Shown here one piece after another: positions 43,372 through 51,196 of a stretch of DNA of 64,000 nucleotides. The stretch spans positions 1 to 64,000 of the forward strand of contig JBCCFL010000001.1 in NCBI GenBank assembly GCA_039029735.1, given 5' to 3'. The notes under the pieces are model-generated. The model was not told the DNA's origin and made no database searches. It worked only from the letters and a program-made list of their open reading frames with translations. How positions within the stretch are numbered: the stretch's first letter is position 1; each line of letters opens with the position of its first letter. Source of the stretch: CADEDH01 sp039029735 (GTDB lineage Bacteria > Actinomycetota > Acidimicrobiia > Acidimicrobiales > SZUA-35). The position numbers were made by a program, and so were the translations under genes.

Positions 43372-45816
43372 ATGTTGTCCAGCTATCGCGTGCTCGATCT
43401 GACCGACGAGCGCGGCCATCTCGCCGGGTTCATGCTGGCCCAGATGGGCGCTGAGGTCATCGCCATCGAGCCGCCGCAGGGCTCCAGTGCCCGTCGGCTG
43501 GGACCGTTCGCTGGCGGTGCGGCCGATTCGGAGCGATCGCTTCACCACTGGGCCTACAACCGCGGCAAGGCGAGTGTCGTGCTGGATCTCGACACCGCCG
43601 AGGGCCAAGCCGAACTCCGCCGGCTGGCCGCCGGAGCCGACGTTGTGATCGAGTCTGCGGGACCGGGCGCGATGGCGGCGCGTGGGCTCGGCCCCGACGA
43701 TCTCGCTGGCCTCAACCCTGCCCTGATCACCGCGTCGATCTCGGCGTTCGGGGTGTCGGGCCCCAAGGCGGACTGGGCCGCCTCCGACCTCGTGCTCCAG
43801 GCCGCAGCCGGCAATATGTCGATCACGGGCGACGTCGACCGGGCGCCGCTGCGAGCCGGCGGCACGCTCCCCCAGGCGTTCCACAACGCAGCATCGGAGG
43901 CCGCCGGTGCGATCCTGCTGGCGCTGATCGAGCGGCGGCGGTCGGGCCTTGGTCAACACATCGACCTCTCGGCCCAGCAGTCGATGAACCAGTCGACACA
44001 GTCGATGAGCCTCGCCACCGTGCTCGACGGAACGGTGACCACCCGCATCGCCGGCGGCGCCACCCTGCAGGGCATCCCGATCCAGCTCATGTGGCCCTGC
44101 GCCGACGGCCATGCGTCGGTCACGTTCCTGTTCGGCGAGGTGTTCTCCCGGTTCACCCAGAACCTGATGGACTGGGTGCACGCCGAGGGCTTCTGCGACG
44201 AGGCCACTCGCGACAAGAACTGGGTGGAATACCCGATGATGCTGCTGGACGGTCGGGAGCCGGTCGAGGAGTACGAGCGGGTGAAGCAGTGCCTCGCGGC
44301 CTTCTTCGCCACCAAGACCAAGGCCGAGCTGCTGGCCGGGGCCATGGAGCGACGGGTGCTGATCACGCCGGTGTGGACCACGGCCGAGGTGGCAGCGAGC
44401 GAGCAGCTCGCCTTCCGCCAGTACTGGGAAGACGTGGTGCACCCCGACGGCACCGAGGTGCGCTACCCGGGTGCGTTCGCCAAGCTGTCGGCCACCCCGA
44501 TGTCGGTGCTCGACCCTCCTGCGGCGCTCGGGGCCGACACGGAGCGGATCCTGACCGAGGCCGAGCGGGCGCCGTCGGTCGTGGTGTCCGAGCCCGACCC
44601 CAGCGCATCCGACGACGCCCCCTTGCCGCTGGCGGGGCTCAAGGTGCTCGACTTCATGTGGGCGATGGCCGGGCCGGCGGCGTCGCGGGTGATGGCCGAC
44701 TACGGAGCCGAGATCATCCGGGTGGAGTCGGTCAACAAGATGGATGCCATCCGCACCCTCGGGCCGTTCCGCGACGATGTGACCGACCCCGAGCACTCGG
44801 GTATCTGGAACAACATGAACGCCGGGAAGATGGGCCTCTCGCTCGACATGTCGAAGCCGGGATCCATCGACGTGATCTGGGATCTGATCGACTGGGCCGA
44901 TGTTGTGCTGGAGTCGTTCTCCCCCAAGGCGATGGCGGCCTGGGGGCTGGACTACGCCTCGATCAAGGCCCGCAAGCCCGGCATCGTGATGGCGTCGAGT
45001 TGCCTGATGGGTCAGACCGGTCCGCTCGCGATGCTGGCCGGCTTCGGCACCATGGCGGCTGCCATCTCGGGATTCTTCTACCCCGTCGGCTGGACCGATC
45101 GTGCGCCGGCGGGGCCGTTCGGCGCCTACACCGACTACACCTCGCCGCGCTGGCTGATGTGCGCGGTGCTCGCCGCAGTCGAACACCAGCGGGCCACGGG
45201 CGAGGGCCAGTACGTCGATCTCTCCCAGGGTGAGGCGGCGCTCCACCTGCTGGCACCGGCCCTCCTCCACCAGCACCAGAACGGCGTGACCTGGGAGCGC
45301 AACGGCAACCGCGATCTCGTGTTCGCGCCCCAGGGCGCCTATCCCACGTCCGAGGACGACGGCTGGATCGCCCTGTCGTGCGTCGACGACGCGATGTGGG
45401 CCACCGTCGCCGAGCGGGCCGGCCGGAGCGATCTGGCGGCACTCGGCGTCGACGAGCGTCGAGCCCGTCACGACGAGCTCGACGAGGTGATCTCGGCGTG
45501 GACGAGCACCCAGACCGGCCTCGATCTCATGCACGACCTGCAGGCGGCCGGGGTCGCCGCTCACGTGGTGGCGAACGCCCCAGAGATCGCTGCCGACCCT
45601 CAGCTGACCCACCGGAGCCATTTCGTGGAGGTGCCCCACGCCAAGCAGGGCACCACCATCGTCGATGGGAGCCGCTTCACCATGAGCCGGACGCCAGCCG
45701 TTGTGCGAGCCGGTGGGCCCACCTTCGGCGAACACACCTTCGACGTGCTCACCGAGATCCTCGGCTACGACGGGGACCGCATCGCCGAACTGGCCGCCGC
45801 CGAGCTACTCGAATAG
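43372..45816 (+). CDS. Double-domain CaiB/BaiF CoA transferase (fusion)
   Basis: An 814-residue fusion of two class III CoA-transferase units: unit 1 about residues 1-400 (VLDLTDERGHLAGFMLAQMG), unit 2 about 415-810 (KVLDFMWAMAGPAASRVMADYG, NMNAGKMGLS). The catalytic Asp appears in unit 2 (GAYTDYTSPRWLMC), while unit 1 has FHNAASEAAGAI at the same place, so again only the second half looks active. It is not a copy of 32789-35077: the sequences clearly differ. AAGGGGG lies 8 nt before ATG 43372. Substrate unknown. Confidence 0.85.
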   Translation: MLSSYRVLDLTDERGHLAGFMLAQMGAEVIAIEPPQGSSARRLGPFAGGAADSERSLHHWAYNRGKASVVLDLDTAEGQAELRRLAAGADVVIESAGPGAMAARGLGPDDLAGLNPALITASISAFGVSGPKADWAASDLVLQAAAGNMSITGDVDRAPLRAGGTLPQAFHNAASEAAGAILLALIERRRSGLGQHIDLSAQQSMNQSTQSMSLATVLDGTVTTRIAGGATLQGIPIQLMWPCADGHASVTFLFGEVFSRFTQNLMDWVHAEGFCDEATRDKNWVEYPMMLLDGREPVEEYERVKQCLAAFFATKTKAELLAGAMERRVLITPVWTTAEVAASEQLAFRQYWEDVVHPDGTEVRYPGAFAKLSATPMSVLDPPAALGADTERILTEAERAPSVVVSEPDPSASDDAPLPLAGLKVLDFMWAMAGPAASRVMADYGAEIIRVESVNKMDAIRTLGPFRDDVTDPEHSGIWNNMNAGKMGLSLDMSKPGSIDVIWDLIDWADVVLESFSPKAMAAWGLDYASIKARKPGIVMASSCLMGQTGPLAMLAGFGTMAAAISGFFYPVGWTDRAPAGPFGAYTDYTSPRWLMCAVLAAVEHQRATGEGQYVDLSQGEAALHLLAPALLHQHQNGVTWERNGNRDLVFAPQGAYPTSEDDGWIALSCVDDAMWATVAERAGRSDLAALGVDERRARHDELDEVISAWTSTQTGLDLMHDLQAAGVAAHVVANAPEIAADPQLTHRSHFVEVPHAKQGTTIVDGSRFTMSRTPAVVRAGGPTFGEHTFDVLTEILGYDGDRIAELAAAELLE

Positions 45817-45833
45817 CTCCATTGCATCTAGGG

Positions 45834-45870
45834 CCGCCCGGGGGGTTCGGTCGAGAGGTTGGCCGGGCGG
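45834..45870. terminator. Bidirectional hairpin between convergent genes
   Basis: CCGCCCGG (45834-45841) and CCGGGCGG (45863-45870), 8 perfect base pairs with a 21-nt loop, in the 67-bp spacer between the fused CoA transferase and the hydrolase. No strong T-tract on either strand. Confidence 0.4.
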
Positions 45871-45883
45871 ACAATCCGCCTCG

Positions 45884-46453
45884 CTAGAGGCCGGCGATGA
45901 AGCCTCGGGTGCGCTCGATGATCGTGGCGGCGATGGCCGGGTCGTGGTCGGGGTGGCTGTCGTCGGTCACCAGGTGCGCCGCAGTGGGATACAGATGGAG
46001 CTCGCCTTCGCTACGGGCGGCGAGGTCGTGTGCGGCGTCCAGGTCTTCGGCCGCCCACGGATCGTCGGCGCCCAGGTGGATCTGTACCGACACCGATGAC
46101 GGCCATCCATCGCCGAAGGCCTGCACCGGCACCACGCTGTGGCACAGCACCACGCCAACCAACCCGGCTCCGCTCTGCGCCAGCTTCTGGGCCGGGAGCG
46201 CGCCGAGCGACAAGCCGATCGCCACGGCACCGTCGGCGTACGGTGCGGCCCAGCGAGCGCCGGCCTCCGCGATCTCTCCGAAGCCGATCCCCTCCGCATG
46301 GGCCACGCCGCCCTCGACGGAAGCAAAGGTCTGCCCGTCGAACAGATCGGCGAGCCGCACCGTGTGGCGGGGGCCAGCGATGCCCTGTGCGAACGACTCG
46401 ACGCCAAGGGTGACCCCCATTGCGTGGTGGAACACCAGTAGATCCCTCGTCAC
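45884..46453 (-). CDS. Dienelactone-hydrolase-family protein
   Basis: A 189-residue alpha/beta-hydrolase of the dienelactone hydrolase type: FHHAMG at the first strand, nucleophile in AIGLSLGALPA (Ser), Asp in LGADDPWA, and a C-terminal HLVTDDSHPDHD segment. Classical family members use Cys; here Ser is the nucleophile. I start at GTG 46453 because AAGGAG lies 5 nt upstream; a TTG three bases further is too close. Its upstream region is shared with a MerR-like promoter facing the other way. Confidence 0.8.
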   Translation of the reverse strand: MTRDLLVFHHAMGVTLGVESFAQGIAGPRHTVRLADLFDGQTFASVEGGVAHAEGIGFGEIAEAGARWAAPYADGAVAIGLSLGALPAQKLAQSGAGLVGVVLCHSVVPVQAFGDGWPSSVSVQIHLGADDPWAAEDLDAAHDLAARSEGELHLYPTAAHLVTDDSHPDHDPAIAATIIERTRGFIAGL

Positions 46454-46462
46454 CAAAGCTCC

Positions 46463-46493
46463 TTGACTTCAACATTACTTGAAGTCGTAGGGT
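46463..46493 (+). promoter_or_regulatory. MerR-type promoter with dyad in a 19-bp spacer, leaderless start
   Basis: TTGACT (46463-46468), 19 bp, TAGGGT (46488-46493), 7 nt, ATG 46501. In the spacer lies GACTTCAA-N6-TTGAAGTC (46465-46486), a perfect 8-bp dyad. A 19-20 bp spacer with a central dyad is the hallmark of MerR-activated promoters. No MerR gene is in the window. Confidence 0.55.
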
Positions 46494-46500
46494 CGAGAGC

Positions 46501-47704
46501 ATGACCTCGACCACCACGATCGTTTCCGGCATCGATCCCGACGCCGTCAGGGCCGAGTATCGCAGACGCGATCTCGCATCGCTGTCGGACAACGAACTGG
46601 CAGCCGCCGTGGCCGCGGTCGTTAGCGTGCCCCGCCAGCGCGAGGCCAACTCGTTCGTACTCCACGCGCCGCTCGAGCTCGAGGCCCGGGTTGGGTTGTT
46701 ACCGTCGGTGCGTCCTGGCGATCGGGAGCTTGCCCGGCTCCACCTGGTGGCCCTGGCCTCCAGCTACGAGGCGTCGGGCCCGGCGAAGGCCGACGGCGGC
46801 GAGGGTGCCGATCCCATCACGCCAGGCGAGACGGCGGACCCGGTCGGGCACCTCGCTGCCGCACTGGGCGCCGGTGACCTGGACGAGGTGGACCGCACCG
46901 CCACAGCAGTGGCGGCGGCCCCGGGGGGTGGACCTCGCCGGGAGCCTGGTGGACACACTTGCACCGTTGTCGGCGGCCGCGGCCCATGCGCCGATCTTCT
47001 TGTTCCAGCACGGCCGGCTCGGGCCCCGTACCACGCTGACGACGCGCCTGCTTCGCCCCCTGGTGCGGGAGCTGGCTCGCAACCCGACCTGGCGGGTGCG
47101 GTGGTTCGACGACCATGCGCCGACCGCCCCGGGCGATTCGGCGGCCCTCGACGAGGTGCTGCGAACCACGCCGCAACGTGGGCGACCCGAGGCCTACGGG
47201 ATCCACCCGATCCTGATGCAGGTGGACACCGACCCTGGCCTGACGGGCCGACTCGGTTCCGCGCTCGGAACACTCGACCGGGCCGCGGCCCAGACCGTGT
47301 TGCGCACAGCCGCCCGGTCGATGCTCGAAGACGCCCCCGACGAAGCTCCCTACGGATGGTCGCACACGCTCACCTTGCCCCAGGCCCTGCTCGGGCTGGC
47401 GGGATCGAGCGCAGCGCCGGACCGGCTCCTGGCGATGGCGGCCACCCATGTTGTGGCGTTTCGTGCGTCGCACTCCTCCGCGTCGTTGCCGGAGGAGTTA
47501 CCCGACTTCGGCCCGGCCCCGGATCGCACGACCCTCGCCACCCGAGCGGCCACGAGCCACGATGCCCACGTGGTGAAGTACGTGCTCGCCTGTCTCGACA
47601 CCGCGACCTTCGATCCCCAGCAGGAGTCGCTCTACCTGCACGCGGCCCAGTACCTGCTCGACTGGTGGGCGAAGGTCGGTGACCCGACCGATCCCCTGGC
47701 CTGA
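46501..47704 (+). pseudogene. Frameshifted gene of unassigned family
   Basis: Two reading frames join at a run of six G (46923-46928). Up to there the frame from ATG 46501 reads DNELAAAVAAVVSVPRQ...; after it the +1 frame reads VDLAGSLVDTLAPLSAA... to the stop at 47704. Removing one G would restore a 400-residue protein. The 3' half has a DAHVVKYVLACLD motif that reminds me of questin-oxidase-like proteins, tentatively. It could be a sequencing error, a real pseudogene, or a programmed shift. It stands under the MerR-type promoter and its start is leaderless. Confidence 0.6.
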
Positions 47705-47718
47705 CCGATGGCCGGGCG

Positions 47719-49179
47719 TCAGCCGATCGCTCGGGTGACGGGCTCGCTTCCCTTCGCCCCGCCGATCCACCCGCCGATGATCGCTGAGAACGCCCCGGCA
47801 TCACCGCCGGCTCGCATGATCATCAGCGACCCCGGACGGAACTTGGGCACCCGCCGACCGGCGAGTTCGACGGGCAGGCCCTCCTCGATCCCGTCTGCGC
47901 CCCGCACGGCCCGGTCACCATCGAGCATGAGGAGCGGATCGAGCTCGGCCCGGAACCGTTCTTTCGTCCATCCGGCTTCGGCCAACACGCGCTGGTGCTC
48001 GGGGGTGAGGATGAGCATCGCTTCGTTCGGGAGCTTCGGGTGACCAACCGCCATCAGCTGGGCCGCCAGCGAGCGGGTGAGTGACTCCGGGGTGCGGGAG
48101 ATCTGATCGACGGCCCCGATCGGACCGTGACCGGCGAACAACGTGACCGCGTTCTGGCCCGGGGCCAACCCGCGCTCAACGCTCAACGGGGGCCAGCCGG
48201 GTGGCAGGTGCTCCTCGTCCTCGGCCACACACCATCCGACCTTCGACGGCGCACCGAGCGCCGAGCGGTCGATGCCGTCGACACCGGGGCGGCCGCCGCC
48301 CAGATTTCGCACCACGAGTTGAAGGGCCCGCCCGATCGTCGAATTGGCCCGGTTGCCCTGACCGAGGGCGTTCTTCCCCGAGTTCATCCCGATCGCGTTG
48401 CGGATCGGGCCGTTCACCACGACGAGTGGCCCCGAGAACCACAAGGTGCACAGCAGCCCGTGGATGTTGAACTCATCGGTGCAGGCCGCCTCCACCGCGG
48501 CCAGCACGACGGGCAGGTACTCGGGCTTGCAGCCGGCCATGACGGCGTTGACCGCCACCTGCTCCACGGTGACCTCGACGAGGGCAGGAGGTACGACGGC
48601 CACCACCGAGTCGGCGGCCCGGTCGGTGCCCTCGAGCATGCGGAGCACCCGAGCCTCGGTCGGCGGGACCAGTGGCAGCCCGTCGGACCAGCCCCGGTCG
48701 AACATCGCCTCGACCTCGTCCTCGGCCGAGGCGAACTCGACGCGTGTGGATCGAAGGCCGGTTGCTCCAAAGCGGACGGCGAGCTCGTCGACGAGATCAG
48801 GATCGACCGAACGCGATCCGCAGCCCGGGGCGAAGTCGACCGACGTGGCGGTGAGGGGCCCCGCGTCGACGAACGCAGTCCACTCGTCGCGGGACCAGCC
48901 GACGATCCGCGCCTGCTCGGTGCCGTCGACCACACGCACGAGCGTTGGCACCGTCTCGATCTCGTGATGCCACGACATCGCCAGGGCAGTGTCGTCGACC
49001 ACGTCGATCCCGGCTGGGAACCCGGCGTCATCCTGGCTGTAGACGGTCACGAGATGCTGTGCCGCAAGCGCCTGCAGCACAGGCGCGACGGTCACACAGG
49101 TCGGGCAGCCGTGTTTGACCACGGCCACCAGGCCGTCAGGCAACGTCGGCGTTGTGCCGCTGGGGTCCGATTCGGCCAC
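47719..49179 (-). CDS. Thioredoxin-like domain fused to a conserved domain of unknown function
   Basis: A 486-residue cytoplasmic protein. The first ~100 residues are a thioredoxin-like fold with redox motif CPTC (residues 25-28) and a cis-Pro (TVPTLVRV). Then GCGSRSVDP and a ~320-residue conserved region (WSDGLPLVPPTEARVLRML, VNAVMAGCKPEYLPVVLAAVE, VVNGPIRNAIGMNSGKNALG) that I recall only as an uncharacterised actinobacterial family. The Cys in AGCKPEY and the GCGS motif could be a second redox site. I prefer GTG 49179 (GGAG 6 nt upstream) to the TTG at 49191. It lies 27 bp after the Ddn gene. Confidence 0.75.
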   Translation of the reverse strand: MAESDPSGTTPTLPDGLVAVVKHGCPTCVTVAPVLQALAAQHLVTVYSQDDAGFPAGIDVVDDTALAMSWHHEIETVPTLVRVVDGTEQARIVGWSRDEWTAFVDAGPLTATSVDFAPGCGSRSVDPDLVDELAVRFGATGLRSTRVEFASAEDEVEAMFDRGWSDGLPLVPPTEARVLRMLEGTDRAADSVVAVVPPALVEVTVEQVAVNAVMAGCKPEYLPVVLAAVEAACTDEFNIHGLLCTLWFSGPLVVVNGPIRNAIGMNSGKNALGQGNRANSTIGRALQLVVRNLGGGRPGVDGIDRSALGAPSKVGWCVAEDEEHLPPGWPPLSVERGLAPGQNAVTLFAGHGPIGAVDQISRTPESLTRSLAAQLMAVGHPKLPNEAMLILTPEHQRVLAEAGWTKERFRAELDPLLMLDGDRAVRGADGIEEGLPVELAGRRVPKFRPGSLMIMRAGGDAGAFSAIIGGWIGGAKGSEPVTRAIG

Positions 49180-49206
49180 GGCCTGCTCCAATGCTCCACC
49201 GGCGGG

Positions 49207-49656
49207 CTACGAGGCGCCGGAGGCCTCCGCGATGAACAGCGGGATCTCCCGGTCGGTCTTGGCCTGGTACTCGGCGTAGTTCGGGAACACCGCCACGGAC
49301 CGATCCCACCAGGCAGCTCGCTCCGCGCCGTCCGCGAGCCGTACCACGGCATCGAAGGGGGCGGGGCCGTCCTGGATGGTCACCTTCGGATCGGCCATCA
49401 GGTTGTGGTACCAGCCGGGGTGGGCCGGAGCCCCGCCCTTGGAGGCCACGATCGCATAGGCCCCGTCGTGCTCGACACGCATCAACGGCACCTTGCGCAC
49501 CTTGCCCGACTTGTGGCCAACGGTCGTCATCACGATGATCGGGATTCCGGTGTCGCGCAGGGTGTTGCCCTGCTCGCCGTTGGAGCCCTCGTAGAGCTCG
49601 ACCTGTTCCCGGACCCAGTCCCACGTGCTCGGTTCGTATTCACCCTCGATTGGCAT
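49207..49656 (-). CDS. Deazaflavin (F420)-dependent nitroreductase/quinone reductase, Ddn family
   Basis: A 149-residue Ddn-family protein: PIIVMTTVGHKSGKVRKVPLMRVEHDG for the split-barrel and F420 phosphate contacts, YAIVASKGGAPAHPGWYHNLMADP as the family core. Such enzymes use F420H2 to reduce quinones, nitro compounds or enones. It implies that the organism makes coenzyme F420. Starts at ATG 49656 with TAGAGT 6 nt upstream. Followed by the thioredoxin fusion, preceded by an MFS gene 9 bp away. Confidence 0.9.
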   Translation of the reverse strand: MPIEGEYEPSTWDWVREQVELYEGSNGEQGNTLRDTGIPIIVMTTVGHKSGKVRKVPLMRVEHDGAYAIVASKGGAPAHPGWYHNLMADPKVTIQDGPAPFDAVVRLADGAERAAWWDRSVAVFPNYAEYQAKTDREIPLFIAEASGAS

Positions 49657-49662
49657 GGCGCG

Positions 49663-49668
49663 ACTCTA
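49663..49668 (-). promoter_or_regulatory. Leaderless -10 box (TAGAGT) for the Ddn gene
   Basis: TAGAGT on the minus strand, 6 nt before ATG 49656; overlaps the stop of the MFS gene. Confidence 0.4.
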
Positions 49669-50916
49669 GCCCGGGGCTGATCTGCCGATCTCACTGAACC
49701 GATCGAGGCGGCGCAGATCGGGAACCGCGACGGCGAACACCGCCACCACCACGAGGGTGGCCACGCCCGAGATGACGATCGCCGGCACGAGGCCGAACAG
49801 TTCGGCCGTCAGCCCCGACTCGAAGGCGCCGAGTTCGTTCGAGGCGCCGATGAACACCGCCTCGACGGCGAGCACCCGGCCCCGCAGGGTGTCGGGCGTT
49901 GCGAGGGGCACGATCGTGGCCCGTACGAACACACTCACCATGTCGGCGGCGGCGAGCGCAGCGAAGAGGCACAGTGTGAGGGCCAGGCTGCGGCTGAACG
50001 CGATGCCGATCGTCAGCACCCCGAAGGTGGCCACGGCGATCAGCAGGGAGCGACCGACGCCGCGCTCGATCGGGCGGCGGGCCAGGTACAGCGCGGTGAG
50101 CGCTGCGCCGAGCCCGCCGGCCGACCGCATCCAGAACGATGCCTGCGATGGCGCCCCGAGGAGCTGTTCGGTGATCGGTGGCGCCAGGGCCACCACGCCG
50201 CCGAGCAGCACGGCGAACAGGTCAAGGCCGATTGCCGCCAGGAGAAGGGGTGTGCGTCGAACGAGCCGCAACCCGTCGAGCGCCGCGGTGAACGTCGGAC
50301 GCTCGCCCGACCGCTGTTGGGGCGCGTGAAGCTTGACCTGGGCGATTGCGATGGCGGCGACCACATCGAGGACCGCGATCGCGACGAAGGTCCACGCCGG
50401 GTTGATGCCGTACAGGGCGCTGCTGATCAGGGGGGCGAACACCGCGGCCATCTGCCACATGGTGGCAAGGGCCGGTATGAGTCGAGGTAGGTCGACCTCG
50501 GCCACCACGTTGGCCGGCAACGCTCGTGATGGCGGGTTGGCGAAGCCGCGGGCGGTGCCGTACATGGCGGTGAGCAGGAAGAGGGGCCACACCGCATCGA
50601 GACCGGTCACGACGTACCAGGCCATTCCGAAGGCGATCAGCGCCTGCACGGCGTAGGCGATCGCCGCCATGAACCGCCGATCGAGCCGATCGGCGAGCGA
50701 ACCGGCGTAGAGCACGAGCAGGAAGGTGGGGAGGAACTCGGCGATCCCGACCCAGGCGATGTCGAGCTCGCGGCCGGTGCGGTCGAACACGAACACACCC
50801 ATCGCGATCGCCAGCGTCACCGACCCGGATGAGGCGCACACCCGGCTGAGGAGGAGGCTCCGGACCGATCGGCGGCGGAGCAGATCGCCGAGGGTGGAGG
50901 TCGACTCGTCGCTCAC
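49666..50916 (-). CDS. MFS transporter, MFS_3 type
   Basis: A 416-residue MFS exporter with about 12 helices; loop 2-3 motif YAGSLADRLDRRFM, and helix pattern like the protein at 583-1836. Other marks: TAMYGTARGFANPPSRALPANVV and ATIVPLATPDTLRGRVLAVEAVF, seen in the MFS_3 group. Substrate unknown. GTG 50916 is preferred over an upstream start because the added residues are polar and unrelated; a TAGGTT box is 10 nt upstream. It heads the Ddn/thioredoxin genes. Confidence 0.83.
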   Translation of the reverse strand: MSDESTSTLGDLLRRRSVRSLLLSRVCASSGSVTLAIAMGVFVFDRTGRELDIAWVGIAEFLPTFLLVLYAGSLADRLDRRFMAAIAYAVQALIAFGMAWYVVTGLDAVWPLFLLTAMYGTARGFANPPSRALPANVVAEVDLPRLIPALATMWQMAAVFAPLISSALYGINPAWTFVAIAVLDVVAAIAIAQVKLHAPQQRSGERPTFTAALDGLRLVRRTPLLLAAIGLDLFAVLLGGVVALAPPITEQLLGAPSQASFWMRSAGGLGAALTALYLARRPIERGVGRSLLIAVATFGVLTIGIAFSRSLALTLCLFAALAAADMVSVFVRATIVPLATPDTLRGRVLAVEAVFIGASNELGAFESGLTAELFGLVPAIVISGVATLVVVAVFAVAVPDLRRLDRFSEIGRSAPG

Positions 50917-51160
50917 GAGGTCGGTCAACCTAGCCGTTGCGCCTCCCGGCGGCGAACGCCCGCCGTCGCTGCTGTGACGAACGCCTCGTGAACACATGGG
51001 CGAGCTGCCCCAAGCGATGTACGACGGTAGGGCCGCACCTGATATTCTTCCTCGTCAGGGCGTCACAACTGCGGTTGTTCGCCACCAGCTGGGAAAGGCG
51101 ATGGACAGCAGCGGCGGCATGCGGACGGGCGGCGACATGGGCGGCCACTCGATTCACCGT

Positions 51161-51179
51161 GTCACCGCTCAGCGGTGAC
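51161..51179. promoter_or_regulatory. Perfect inverted repeat in the leader of the TPR-like gene
   Basis: GTCACCGCT-C-AGCGGTGAC, 9-bp arms around a single base, 17 nt before GTG 51197 and just upstream of its GGAGGG ribosome site (51185-51190). Operator or RNA hairpin. The rest of the 280-bp stretch 50917-51196 shows no convincing gene. Confidence 0.45.
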
Positions 51180-51196
51180 GACATGGAGGGTCAAAA

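Noticed and set aside
41866..45735. Minus-strand open frame of about 1,289 codons
   Set aside because: Lies antisense to the Mct-like, permease and fused CoA-transferase genes. Its product is His/Arg/Gly/Val-rich with no domain; long antisense frames are normal in GC-rich coding DNA.
50996..51178. 60-codon plus-strand frame before the TPR-like gene
   Set aside because: No Shine-Dalgarno or TANNNT spacing, no fold, and it ends on the inverted repeat; more likely leader.
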